The translations under genes were made by a program, and so were the position numbers. 64,000 bases of DNA. Origin: CAYVVT01 sp964454335 (GTDB lineage Bacteria; Fidelibacterota; UBA8477; JABMPR01). The stretch covers positions 186,001-250,000 of the forward strand of contig CAYVVT010000002.1 of assembly GCA_964454335.1 (NCBI GenBank), written 5' to 3'. Under the pieces are notes generated by a model. It saw only the letters and a program-made list of their open reading frames with translations, ran no database searches and was not told where the DNA came from. Of this stretch, positions 41,775 to 50,716 are shown piece by piece (the first letter of the stretch is position 1; every line of letters begins with the position of its first letter).

Positions 41775-44057
41775 CTACTTATTCTCATTCTTCAATTCCT
41801 GATCCACTAAAAATCTTCGCCCGATGAGCGCCTGGCCCAGGGCAATGCCACCGTCATTGGTGGGTACCTGCGAATGGGTATATACCTCAAAATCCGCCCG
41901 TTCAAGTGCAGGAATAACATTCTCAAAGAGGAGCTGGTTCTGGAATACACCACCACTTAGCGCGACGCTATCAATACGATATTGCCGGCGGACCTTTCCG
42001 GCCAGATCCACCAGACCCTCCACCAGGGTCGCATGGAACCGTCGGCTGATCTCGGATAGGGTCAAGCCGTCCAGGATGTCATTGGCGATGGCCCTGATGA
42101 GTGGTTTGATTTTCCAGATAATGGCCGAATCTACTGTATCGAAGCAGCGATCATAGACCTCTGAATTCAGCTCCTGTCCCGCAGCCTGCATGAACTCGAT
42201 GGCGGCCTGGGCTTCGTAACGAATCTCCTGCCTGCCGCCGCTCATAGCTGCCACGGCATCAAATAAGCGGCCCATACTGCTGGTGAGGACGGTCTGGAAC
42301 TCGCGCTCCACCATCGTGCTCACCGCTTCGCAGTCATGCTCCTGCAGGAATGGCAGATCAGGAACCTTTCCGTCAAAAGCCTGATGCAGGTAGGCATAGG
42401 CTATCCGCCAGGGCGCACGGATGGCGGCGTCGCCCCCGGGTAGCAGTAATGGTTCAAGATGCGCAGCTCGCTCGAAGCCATCGTAATCACCCACCAAGAT
42501 CTCTCCACCCCAGATGGTTCCATCAATTCCATAGCCGGTACCGTCCAGAATGAGACCGATGACTGGCTCTTCCAGCTTGTTCTCCGCCATACAGGCTGCA
42601 AGATGAGCATGGTGGTGCTGGACTGCAAGACGGGGAATTCCTTCCTGCTGCTCCGCCCACTGCGTGGACAGATAGCGTGGGTGCATGTCGTGAACGATAA
42701 GCTCTGCAGAGCTCTCGAAGATCCTTTGGAGGTGATCGGCGGTCAGCTTGAAAAAATCGTAGGCTTCAAGGTTTTCCAGGTCACCGATATGCTGACTCAG
42801 GAATGCGAAACGGTCTTTCAGCAAGCAGACTGTGTTCTTGAGCTCACCGCCTACCGCCAGGACAGATGGGCCGTCACTCTGTACAAACACGGGACGGGGT
42901 GCGAATCCCCGGCTGCGGCGGATTGACCGTATCACACCTGCAAGTTCGATGCTTACCGAATCATCCGTTCTCAGATAGATATCACGATTATGCAGCAGAA
43001 AATGGTCAGCCATACCGGAAAGTCTCGTAATCGCTTCATCGTTGTCGATGCATATGGGCTCTTCACTGTAGTTGGCGCTGGTCATCACCAGGATATCCGG
43101 TCCATGTGTCATGAGCAGGTGATGCAGTGGCGTATAGGGCAGCATGATCCCCAGGCGGTCATTTCCCGGGGCCACCGATGGTGCCACCGCATTCGAATCC
43201 TTATGCCGCAGCAGAATGATCGGAGCCTGTATGGATCGGAGCTGGCGTTCCTCCTGTTCACTCACATTGACAAGCCTGCGAAAAACGGCCATATCCTTCA
43301 CCATAAGCGCAAAGGGTTTCTCCTCACGGCCTTTCGTCTCCCGCAGGCGGTTGACTGCGGCATCGTCACGGGCATCAACTGCCAGATGAAAGCCTCCCAG
43401 GCCCTTGATGGCAAGGATCATTCCCGTTCCCAGCAAACGCGCGGCTTCTGCGACAGGATCGACATCCTCCATCTTCTCACCCTGGTCATCGGTCAGCCAG
43501 ACATGCGGTCCGCAGATGTGACAGGCATTGGGCTGGGCATGGAATCTTCTGTCCTGAGGGTCCTCGTATTCCCTGAGACATTCTGGACAGAGCTCAAAAT
43601 GACGCATGGAGGTAAAGGGCCGATCGTAGGGGATATTCTGAATGATGGTATAACGGGGACCGCAATTGGTGCAATTGATGAAAGGGTAGAGGTGGCGTCG
43701 ATCGGAAGGATCGAACATCTCCCGTCGACAGTCCTCGCAGATCGCCACATCCGGTGAGATCAGGGTGCTTACTGTGACATTCGAGGAAGAGGGGATGATC
43801 CTGAAATCATCCTCGTCCTTAACAGTCATCGATTCCGATCCGATCTCGGCAATGACCGCCAGAGGAGGTGCTTCCTGCTCCAGTGTATCCACGAAACGCT
43901 GTACATTGCCGGGCTTCCCCTGAATCTCCACCAACACCCCCTGAGCGGTATTGCTGACCTCTCCAGTAAGCTCAAGCTGTTTTGCGAAGTTGAAAACAAA
44001 GGGTCGGAAACCGACCCCCTGGACAATGCCATTGATATGTACTCTAAGACGTTCCAA
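41775..44057 (-). CDS. hypF: Carbamoyltransferase HypF
   Basis: The 760-residue protein makes the carbamoyl group that becomes the CN ligand. Domains are in the usual order: acylphosphatase (1-90; GIVQGVGFRPFVFN), two zinc fingers (about 105-185; CEDCRREMF, CTNCGPRYTI, CPECLREY, CHICGPH), a YrdC-like domain (about 200-385; LAIKGLGGFHLAVDA) and a Kae1-like C-terminal domain (about 395-755; VQHHHAHLAACMAE, LDGTGYGIDG, LSGGVFQNQLL). It is full length and begins 22 bp after hypB. Confidence 0.98.
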   Translation of the reverse strand: MERLRVHINGIVQGVGFRPFVFNFAKQLELTGEVSNTAQGVLVEIQGKPGNVQRFVDTLEQEAPPLAVIAEIGSESMTVKDEDDFRIIPSSSNVTVSTLISPDVAICEDCRREMFDPSDRRHLYPFINCTNCGPRYTIIQNIPYDRPFTSMRHFELCPECLREYEDPQDRRFHAQPNACHICGPHVWLTDDQGEKMEDVDPVAEAARLLGTGMILAIKGLGGFHLAVDARDDAAVNRLRETKGREEKPFALMVKDMAVFRRLVNVSEQEERQLRSIQAPIILLRHKDSNAVAPSVAPGNDRLGIMLPYTPLHHLLMTHGPDILVMTSANYSEEPICIDNDEAITRLSGMADHFLLHNRDIYLRTDDSVSIELAGVIRSIRRSRGFAPRPVFVQSDGPSVLAVGGELKNTVCLLKDRFAFLSQHIGDLENLEAYDFFKLTADHLQRIFESSAELIVHDMHPRYLSTQWAEQQEGIPRLAVQHHHAHLAACMAENKLEEPVIGLILDGTGYGIDGTIWGGEILVGDYDGFERAAHLEPLLLPGGDAAIRAPWRIAYAYLHQAFDGKVPDLPFLQEHDCEAVSTMVEREFQTVLTSSMGRLFDAVAAMSGGRQEIRYEAQAAIEFMQAAGQELNSEVYDRCFDTVDSAIIWKIKPLIRAIANDILDGLTLSEISRRFHATLVEGLVDLAGKVRRQYRIDSVALSGGVFQNQLLFENVIPALERADFEVYTHSQVPTNDGGIALGQALIGRRFLVDQELKNENK

Positions 44058-44079
44058 GCGGTTCAGGCCCGGGTAATGC

Positions 44080-44847
44080 TCATGTTGATTTGACCTGGTC
44101 TTTCAGCCAATCCAGCCAGGTGTCAAGCCCTTCACCCGTGGTGGCGCTGACTTCGAAGAATTCCAGGTGATGGTTCACCTGCAAGGCGTACTCTTTGCAT
44201 TTTTCCAGGTCGAATTCCACATAGGGCAGCAGATCGATCTTGTTGATGATACAGATCCCGGCGGCATCGAACATGGTTGGATACTTCTGGGGTTTGTCCT
44301 CGCCTTCTGTTACCGAGATCACTACCACTTTCATGGCTTCCCCGAGATCAAATAGTGCCGGACACACCAGGTTACCGACATTCTCAATGAACAGGAGCGA
44401 GTTGTCAACCGGTTCGATGACCTTTAGCGCACGGTTCACCATGTCGGCGTCCAGATGGCAGCCGGTACCGGTATTGACCTGAACCACGGGAGCACCGGTG
44501 GCCTCCACCCGTTCCGCATCCCGCAGGGTTTGCTGGTCACCCTCGACGACGCTGCAGTCGATCTCATCCCTGATGGCTGTAATGGTCTTTTCCAGCAGGG
44601 TGGTCTTCCCTGAACCGGGACTGCTCACCAGGTTCAGCGCCGTGATATTTTTCGCTTCGAAATATCCGCGGTTCCGTTCGGCAAGAAGATTGTTCTTGCC
44701 CAGCACATCCCGCTCGACGTTGATCTCATGCCTGTGATCATGATCGTGGTCATGGTCATGTGGATATTCGTGATCGTGGTGGTGCTCGCCGGGTTTACGA
44801 ATGGTCACCGCATCATCGGGTTGTCCGCAGCCGCATGTATCACACAT
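44080..44847 (-). CDS. hypB: Hydrogenase nickel-insertion GTPase HypB
   Basis: The 255-residue GTPase delivers nickel to hydrogenase with HypA. It starts with the metal-binding CDTCGCG motif, then a His/Asp-rich nickel-storage stretch (about residues 21-42, alternating H and D), then the G domain: SSPGSGKTTLLE (G1), IENVGNLVCPA (G3 region) and INKIDLLPY (G4). The long His tract suggests nickel buffering. It lies 48 bp after hypA. Confidence 0.98.
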   Translation of the reverse strand: MCDTCGCGQPDDAVTIRKPGEHHHDHEYPHDHDHDHDHRHEINVERDVLGKNNLLAERNRGYFEAKNITALNLVSSPGSGKTTLLEKTITAIRDEIDCSVVEGDQQTLRDAERVEATGAPVVQVNTGTGCHLDADMVNRALKVIEPVDNSLLFIENVGNLVCPALFDLGEAMKVVVISVTEGEDKPQKYPTMFDAAGICIINKIDLLPYVEFDLEKCKEYALQVNHHLEFFEVSATTGEGLDTWLDWLKDQVKST

Positions 44848-44895
44848 AAGCGTGTCCTTTGTTGGTCGTCAGAAACTCTCAGAGAGTTTGCTATG

Positions 44896-45240
44896 TCAAT
44901 CTTCGACGGTGATACTGGCAACGCGCAGTTCCCGTCCCTGTACGATCTCCACCCGGAAACCGGAGCATTCGGGGCAGATCGTGATAAAGTTATCCACTTC
45001 AAAAGCAGTGCCACAATCCTGGCATTCACCCTTGCCAGGTAATTCATTCACCAGGAGTTCTGCATCTTCCGCCCGGGTGTCCTTGCTGGCGGCACTGAAA
45101 CAGAATTGCAGTGAATCCACCAGGACGCCTGCCAGCTTGCCCACATCAAGTTGAATGCTCTCGATCTTTACAGCTCCGCCTGCTTCAGCTTCACGGCTGG
45201 CAATATCAATGACACTCATGGCGATGGACATCTCGTGCAT
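44896..45240 (-). CDS. hypA: Hydrogenase nickel-incorporation protein HypA
   Basis: The 114-residue protein begins MHEMSIAMSVIDIA, with the nickel-binding His2, and has a zinc site made by CQDCGTAFEV and CPECSG. It hands nickel to HypB or directly to the hydrogenase large subunit. It is the first gene of the hyp operon and starts 7 bp after the stop codon of the subtilase gene on the same strand, leaving little room for its own promoter. Confidence 0.98.
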   Translation of the reverse strand: MHEMSIAMSVIDIASREAEAGGAVKIESIQLDVGKLAGVLVDSLQFCFSAASKDTRAEDAELLVNELPGKGECQDCGTAFEVDNFITICPECSGFRVEIVQGRELRVASITVED

Positions 45241-45247
45241 GGGCGAC

Positions 45248-47644
45248 CTAATTCAGAATGACCGAAACCAGCGTGACAAGATCCTGAACATTGGTCTGTC
45301 CATCAAGATTATGATCCGCAGCCAGGGCTGCATCACCTGTGAGAACGCTCTCTCCGAGAATATGTGCAACCAGCAGAATGATGTCCTGGATATTCAGAAC
45401 GGCATCAAAATTCACATCACCCGGCATGATCCCGCTGCCGCCGGCGACAAAGATACGAACGTCGTCTACAGCAGCCTCCACCAAGGAGCCCAGGTCCTGG
45501 TCGTGAGCGATGAACCTCAGCTGGATCTGAGTGGGATTCTCAAAATAGCGCTTCAGAACGAATTGTTTTTCCTGCCAGTAGTTTGCAGCCTCTATGGTGA
45601 ATTCAAGATCCAGCCAATCGCTACTGCCATTTTTGATCTGGACGCGCCAGGGATCGGATCCCGGATTGAATCCCAGGTCATTGGTGAACCAGCGCCAGTA
45701 GCTCAGCACCGGAAAGGTCCCACCCGGGATATTGAACACCGGTGATTCCAGCGTGGTGGGACCATAATCCACATCGTTCTCCCCGGAATTATCGCCATCA
45801 AAGGGCGCGTTACCCGTCACAAAGCATAAGGTTCCCGGATCGCTGTGATCATCCTCCGGCTGCACCGGTACACCATCCTCGTAGGTCCCGATGGGATCCA
45901 CACGTTCCCACACACCGGATTCGGCCGCATCCCCGGCGATTCCGAGGCTCCACCCCAGATCCTCTTCAGCATCATCGTAAGCAAGGGTAGTGAAATGTCC
46001 CATACCGCCTACGAGGAAGAAGAAGGGCAGATCCGGTGCGCTGACGGGATGATAGACCTCATTGCCCTCTGAGTCGTGGGCGTGGATATAGTACTCCACC
46101 ACTGTGCCGCCCGGTTGTGCCGGGATGAAGCCCAGCCAGTCGTCTCCATCGGTATTCGTCATACCCACGTGCGTGTAGGCGCTGCCACTGAGGGCATAGT
46201 ACAGATCAACGGTCAAACCGTCTGGTTCACCGCTGAAGATCGTAGCCTGTATCTCATAATCATTGGCCTGGTCGATGGTATTCTCCATGGGATCATGGCT
46301 GATCTGGAAGGCGGTGAGGGCTTTGAATGCGTTCACCCGGTTTCCCATCTGCAGATTGCCTACATAATCACCATCCAGCAAACGCTCTTCCGTTGCAGCA
46401 GCATCGATACCGGGGAAGTGGGCCCTGATAAGTGCTCCGACACCTGCCGCCAGGGGAGTGGCCATGGATGTACCGTCCCAGGCCTGATAATTACTGTTAT
46501 GGGCCGGATTATCAGGATCTGTACAACTCCAGATCCCGGTACCCGGTGCACACATGTCCACCCAGCTGCCGTAATTCGAGAAACTGGCGCGGCCATCACT
46601 GACGTTGGTGGCACCAACGCACACCGTACCTGAGTTCGCGCCGGGGTAGTGGGCAGTAGAGGAACCGTCATTCCCTGAGGCAAACAACACGACAGCATCC
46701 TGCACGTTGCGTGCGTATAGGATGGCATCCTGGATGGTACTGGAATTGCCACCGCCGCCCCAGCTGTTGCTGAGGATCTGGGCACCATTATCAGCAGCGT
46801 AGATGATGGCATCAGCACAGACATCGTCCCAGGCGTTGGGGAAGATCTTGACACCCATGATCAGGGAGTGGTGCGACATACCCGCCACACCGGCACCATT
46901 GTCCGTCACAGCGGCAGCGATACCGGCACAATGTGTACCATGATCCTCGGCATTCCAGGGATGCCAGCCCCAGTCATGGTTGATATTCGGATCATCGTTG
47001 GTGTTGGATTCGGAACCGGAAAAATCATAACCATAGTAATCGTCCGCGACACCATTACCATCATCATCCAGACCATTGCCCTCGATCTCATTCGCGTTGA
47101 TCCACAGGTTGTCCACCAGATCGGGATGGTCCGTGTCCACACCGGTATCGATGATGGCCACGATAATGCTGTCACTACCCGTCTCGATATCCCAGGCTGC
47201 CGCTGATTCGATGGTACTGTGGTGCCAGCTGGAAGAGTAGTAGGGATCATTCGGAATGAATTCAGTCTCATAGAGTTCCCGGAGATAGATCGGCTCTGCA
47301 TATTCAATATCCCCGATATCGCTCAGGGCTCTCGATAGTGTTGAAACGTTCTGATCCCTGTCGAATTCGACCACATACACACGATTGAGGCCATAAGGAT
47401 CTTCCCCGGCACGCTTCAGATCAGGGAATGCCTTCATTGCGCTACTGGCCGACTGGTTGAGCAGGATCGCATCCAGGTTGACCAATCCCAGCAGACCGGA
47501 TGTCAGATCGCGATTCAATTCTGCGCTTTCGGTGAGCTTGACAAACATCTTGCGTGGATGTTCGGCGGCCTGTTCCTGGCCGAGAAGCATAGAATTCAGG
47601 AAGATGATCAGGAATAATATGTTCAAGAGAGATCGGTGCAACAT
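45248..47644 (-). CDS. Secreted S8 (subtilisin-like) serine protease with C-terminal dockerin-type domain
   Basis: The ATG at 47644, preceded by GAGG, begins a signal peptide (HRSLLNILFLIIFLNSMLLGQ); an earlier in-frame ATG at 47674 has no ribosome binding site. The roughly 798-residue protein has a prosegment, then the catalytic Asp in AIIDTGVDTDHPD, His in DHGTHCAGIAAA and Ser in GTSMATPLAAG. A beta-sandwich region follows, and the C-terminus (about 735-798) carries two EF-hand-like dockerin repeats (GDVNFDAVLNIQD and ADHNLDGQTNVQD). No T9SS sorting motif is seen. Confidence 0.94.
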   Translation of the reverse strand: MLHRSLLNILFLIIFLNSMLLGQEQAAEHPRKMFVKLTESAELNRDLTSGLLGLVNLDAILLNQSASSAMKAFPDLKRAGEDPYGLNRVYVVEFDRDQNVSTLSRALSDIGDIEYAEPIYLRELYETEFIPNDPYYSSSWHHSTIESAAAWDIETGSDSIIVAIIDTGVDTDHPDLVDNLWINANEIEGNGLDDDGNGVADDYYGYDFSGSESNTNDDPNINHDWGWHPWNAEDHGTHCAGIAAAVTDNGAGVAGMSHHSLIMGVKIFPNAWDDVCADAIIYAADNGAQILSNSWGGGGNSSTIQDAILYARNVQDAVVLFASGNDGSSTAHYPGANSGTVCVGATNVSDGRASFSNYGSWVDMCAPGTGIWSCTDPDNPAHNSNYQAWDGTSMATPLAAGVGALIRAHFPGIDAAATEERLLDGDYVGNLQMGNRVNAFKALTAFQISHDPMENTIDQANDYEIQATIFSGEPDGLTVDLYYALSGSAYTHVGMTNTDGDDWLGFIPAQPGGTVVEYYIHAHDSEGNEVYHPVSAPDLPFFFLVGGMGHFTTLAYDDAEEDLGWSLGIAGDAAESGVWERVDPIGTYEDGVPVQPEDDHSDPGTLCFVTGNAPFDGDNSGENDVDYGPTTLESPVFNIPGGTFPVLSYWRWFTNDLGFNPGSDPWRVQIKNGSSDWLDLEFTIEAANYWQEKQFVLKRYFENPTQIQLRFIAHDQDLGSLVEAAVDDVRIFVAGGSGIMPGDVNFDAVLNIQDIILLVAHILGESVLTGDAALAADHNLDGQTNVQDLVTLVSVILN

Positions 47645-47929
47645 GGTGATCCTCGTATGTACAGGTTGTTTCATGAACTTCAGACCTATACAATAAGCCT
47701 GAAGGACCCATTTTCAATTCGAAATCACGTCGTGATATGAACGTTAAGCGTTTGGCCGCAACTCAATTCTGGGAAAAAAAGACCCTGCAACCATTGCTGG
47801 TGAGCAGGATCGAATGACTAATCCGATTTTTGGGAATGATGCATAGGGCAGCTATCCAGAGCTTGATCGCCCCGATCGTTCAAACACCCAACACCTAACG
47901 CCTAACACCTAACACCTAACACCTAACTC
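47645..47929. other. Intergenic region upstream of the subtilase gene
   Basis: The 285-bp gap includes the subtilase leader with its GAGG ribosome binding site and an AT-rich stretch containing TTGAAA and TATTGT on the minus strand (around 47695-47720), a possible but unproven promoter. Its left half has no clear feature until the heptad repeat at 47887. Confidence 0.3.
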
Positions 47930-47935
47930 CTAACA
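47887..47935. repeat. Heptanucleotide tandem array (CCTAACA type)
   Basis: Seven consecutive 7-bp units (CCCAACA, CCTAACG, then CCTAACA repeated, CCTAACT, CCTAACA). The last unit overlaps the TAG stop codon of the rhodanese-like gene. The complement (TGTTAGG) matches the first units of the array at 6053. Confidence 0.92.
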
Positions 47936-48553
47936 TCCCCCCGCAGGAGCCTTCTTCTTCGGTCTGCGCTTGATGGGTGGTTTCTTGGCAGTGGATTTCG
48001 TGTCAGCCTCTTTGGTAACGGCGTTGCCTCCGCCAAAAAAGCCGCTGGCACCCTTCTGGAATTCATAACGGGCCAGTTCTTCGTCAGGTGAGCTTGCGGC
48101 AGGTGCCTGGGGATTCATTATGGTGTCGAACCAGTAGTTCAGCCCGCCCTGAAGGACGTAGTTGTTCTCATATCCCAGTTGCCGCAGGATCATCCAGGTC
48201 TGATGGGCATAAAGGGAGCCGTTGGAATAGAGGATGTTCATCTTGACGTCCTGATCGGTTATGTCAGCATACTCTTCGTTCAGGACCTCGGTAAACGGGA
48301 TATTGATCGCACCGTCCAGATGGAACTTGTCATACTCTTCAGGTGTGCGGACATCAATGAGCTGTATGGAAGGATCACGTGTGATGATCCAGTGCGCCAG
48401 ATCCTCAGGTTGGATCATCTCTGCACCGTATTGGACTTCGGTCAACATCTCTGCAGCACCCAGCCTGTAGGGCGTCGTCGTATTCTCGGGAACCATGGCG
48501 ATGACCAGGCCCAGGGTCAGGATTGCCAGGAAGATCAGATTACGCGGGTTCAT
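47930..48553 (-). CDS. Exported rhodanese-like protein with Ser at the catalytic Cys position
   Basis: The ATG at 48553 follows the YeeE-like stop by one base. The 207-residue product has an N-terminal hydrophobic signal or anchor (LIFLAILTLGLVIAMV), a rhodanese domain (about 45-150) with LIDVRTPEEYDKFHLDGAINIP, and then a Lys/Pro-rich tail ending GGC. In the active-site loop, where Cys is expected, the sequence is LYSNGSLYAHQTW, so sulfurtransfer by the usual mechanism is unlikely. The C-terminal Cys could be a substitute thiol. It ends the sulfur island. Confidence 0.88.
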   Translation of the reverse strand: MNPRNLIFLAILTLGLVIAMVPENTTTPYRLGAAEMLTEVQYGAEMIQPEDLAHWIITRDPSIQLIDVRTPEEYDKFHLDGAINIPFTEVLNEEYADITDQDVKMNILYSNGSLYAHQTWMILRQLGYENNYVLQGGLNYWFDTIMNPQAPAASSPDEELARYEFQKGASGFFGGGNAVTKEADTKSTAKKPPIKRRPKKKAPAGGC

Positions 48554-48554
48554 A

Positions 48555-49145
48555 TCAGTACTCCTCTCTGGGGAATCTGCGTTCCGCCCATTCAGCCATG
48601 AAGAACATGGCGATAGCGACCAGAATGACCAGCAGGCTGAACACACCGCCGGAAATACCCAGAACCGCCGGGACTTTCAGCCCACCCAGTGCTTTGGCCA
48701 TATGCAGGTCCTGCCACAGAGGGTATCCTTCAGCGAAAATAAAGATCCCGATGAAGAGCCCGGCAATGAATACCATGGCATCCAGCTTGCCGATGGCTGC
48801 GGCACAGAAGCTTGTTCCCGGACAGAAACCGCCGATAATGAATCCGGCACCCATGATCACACCGCCGATGATGGTGGACCACAGATAGGTCGGGTTCACA
48901 TAGACCAGGCTCAGGTCGATCCAGCCAAAGAGGCTGAAGTAGAGCAGACCCAGCATGGCCGTGATGGCGGCGGTGAAGAATACTTTCAATACGACAGTGT
49001 CATATCCATAGAAGATGCCTGCGAGTTTACGGCTGGAAGAGAAACCTGCCTGCTCCAGTACGAAACCAAATCCAATTCCAATAGCAAATGCGATGAACAG
49101 GTCCCAGTTCAATGCTATGATCTCTTGTGGTACGAGTGGTCCCAT
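48555..49145 (-). CDS. YeeE/YedE-family sulfur transport protein, second half
   Basis: The ATG at 49145 follows the previous stop by one base; a longer start at 49175 would overlap it. The roughly 196-residue protein has about five transmembrane segments and the two short Cys-containing motifs typical of YeeE/YedE proteins, seen as GFVLEQAGFSSSRKLAG and IIGGFCPGTSFCAA. E. coli YeeE (TsuA) takes up thiosulfate through such conserved Cys. Here the function is split over two adjacent genes. Confidence 0.88.
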   Translation of the reverse strand: MGPLVPQEIIALNWDLFIAFAIGIGFGFVLEQAGFSSSRKLAGIFYGYDTVVLKVFFTAAITAMLGLLYFSLFGWIDLSLVYVNPTYLWSTIIGGVIMGAGFIIGGFCPGTSFCAAAIGKLDAMVFIAGLFIGIFIFAEGYPLWQDLHMAKALGGLKVPAVLGISGGVFSLLVILVAIAMFFMAEWAERRFPREEY

Positions 49146-49146
49146 C

Positions 49147-49662
49147 CTAGACTCCGATCCAGTTACGACGAACAAAATAGGCCAGTGCGAAGGCGGTTCC
49201 GAAAATGGCCATCATCGAGATAAATCCTGCTACTGACAGGACTGCCATGCCCGTGAGGGCCGAGCCACTGGTACAACCTCGACCCAACTGGGAGCCAAAG
49301 CCGAAAAGGATCCCCCCGGCTGCTGCAAATATGAGTCTGCGGTTTGCGCTGATACCGGGAAAATGTTCGATCTTCATCTTGAGGCGGCCAGAGAGAGCAC
49401 CGGACAAGAATCCACCGATGAGCACTCCCAGCATCTCGAAAACCAGCCACGTTTTCAGCGGTGATTTACCCTCACCAACATATTTGCTGTAGTAGACGGA
49501 GTTCGAAGTGTGTTCCGGAGCAACAGTTTCCACCCCGGCCACGATGGCGCTCTTAACTGCACCGCTTGCGCCCAATCCTCTGCCAGAGAAGAAAAAGGCC
49601 AGCAGCAGGACCGTTCCCAGCAGCACACCTGCCACATAGGGATTCATATACTTGGTTTTCAA
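49147..49662 (-). CDS. YeeE/YedE-family sulfur transport protein, first half
   Basis: The start is probably TTG at 49662, with AGGGTGG close upstream, or ATG at 49647. The roughly 171-residue protein has three or four transmembrane helices and the motif FGSQLGRGCTSGSALTGMA with the conserved Cys. Together with the next gene it likely forms one thiosulfate or sulfane-sulfur channel. It is separated from the NrfD-like gene by 101 bp containing a heptad-like string. Confidence 0.88.
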   Translation of the reverse strand: MKTKYMNPYVAGVLLGTVLLLAFFFSGRGLGASGAVKSAIVAGVETVAPEHTSNSVYYSKYVGEGKSPLKTWLVFEMLGVLIGGFLSGALSGRLKMKIEHFPGISANRRLIFAAAGGILFGFGSQLGRGCTSGSALTGMAVLSVAGFISMMAIFGTAFALAYFVRRNWIGV

Positions 49663-49680
49663 AATTCCACCCTTTCAAGA

Positions 49681-49708
49681 TCGTGATTCGTGAATGGTGA
49701 CTCATGAT
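49681..49708. repeat. Short heptad repeat (TCGTGAA type)
   Basis: Four 7-bp units in a row: TCGTGAT, TCGTGAA, TGGTGAC, TCATGAT. It sits in the gap between the NrfD-like and YeeE-like genes, at the point where the sulfur island may be split into two transcripts. Confidence 0.5.
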
Positions 49709-49763
49709 GCGATTGGGTCACAGATCCACCTGTAATTATTAATTCTTTCTGCCTCATTATTCC

Positions 49764-50705
49764 CTAATACAGCCATCTACTCGCCTGTCCGGCTTCCACA
49801 ACGATGAACCTGAGGGCCAGGTTACCCATGATGATGAGGAAGAAGGGCACGATGGCCGGAATGAATTTCTTGCGCAGTTCCAGGATCTCAAGCAAGGCCG
49901 GGAACAGCAGTCCCAGACCCACGACAAAGACCCAGAAGGATACGGTATATTCACCACCCAGGAACATCTCCGCAGCCTGGATATGGACCTCCGTACCGGA
50001 AAGAAATCCCATGAACATATGTACAATGAGGAAGATCTCGATCCCGATGAGGATCACATCGATCCGTGCAAACCGCCGTTTCTCCTTATGGTCTTTGGAG
50101 AAGAATGCGTTGATGGCCGCTGCTGCGGACAGACCGCTGGTGAGAAACAACGGACCGAGTATGGCTGTATTCCAGAAGGGCCGGGCGTTAAATGCGGATA
50201 AAAGGATGCCAGTATACATACCCAGGATGACAGCGAGTAGGATAAGTGCATAGGCCAACAGGTCACGCTTCGATCTCGCCCAGTTCACGACTGCTTTGAC
50301 TTCCTTGATCTTCCAATCCCATTTGGGGAAGAGCTCCTCGATCCAGATCGCGCACCACAGAATGGAGAGAGGTGTGATGAGCGTCAGAGTCCAGGCACCC
50401 CAAGACATGGGGCTTTCCCAGCGGATGTTGGTGAACAGCTGCCAGAAATACCAGAAGTGGCTGAGGTCCAGCAACAGGGCCAGCAATCCTACTCCGATCA
50501 GTACCGGAACTGCCAGTGGTGTTATCTTCACAGCCGTTGGGTATCTGTCAGCCTTCCCCCGAACTGTGAACCACGCTGAAAAGATGAGTAATCCTGCTGA
50601 AATACCTCCCAGGAATAAATAGAAGGGGATCTCCCAGCCCCAGACGTGCAGGATGGGATCGATCTCGGGATTCATGCGGCCACTGGTGATGATTTCTTCG
50701 ATCAT
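49764..50705 (-). CDS. NrfD/PsrC-type membrane anchor subunit
   Basis: The ATG at 50705, with AAGGA 8 bp upstream, gives about 313 residues with eight to nine transmembrane helices. The N-terminal HVWGWEIPFYLFLGGISAGLL-class segment (split over helix 1), the Trp-rich WYFWQLFTNIRWESPMSWG region and the small-residue helices fit NrfD/PsrC proteins. These pass electrons between the quinone pool and the ferredoxin-like subunit. It lies 11 bp after the iron-sulfur subunit gene. Confidence 0.93.
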   Translation of the reverse strand: MIEEIITSGRMNPEIDPILHVWGWEIPFYLFLGGISAGLLIFSAWFTVRGKADRYPTAVKITPLAVPVLIGVGLLALLLDLSHFWYFWQLFTNIRWESPMSWGAWTLTLITPLSILWCAIWIEELFPKWDWKIKEVKAVVNWARSKRDLLAYALILLAVILGMYTGILLSAFNARPFWNTAILGPLFLTSGLSAAAAINAFFSKDHKEKRRFARIDVILIGIEIFLIVHMFMGFLSGTEVHIQAAEMFLGGEYTVSFWVFVVGLGLLFPALLEILELRKKFIPAIVPFFLIIMGNLALRFIVVEAGQASRWLY

Positions 50706-50716
50706 GTATTCGATCC

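Noticed and set aside
47887..47935. A telomere-like or CRISPR-like repeat
   Set aside because: The unit is only 7 bp, tandem and without spacers, and sits at an internal intergenic site; it is a simple tandem array.
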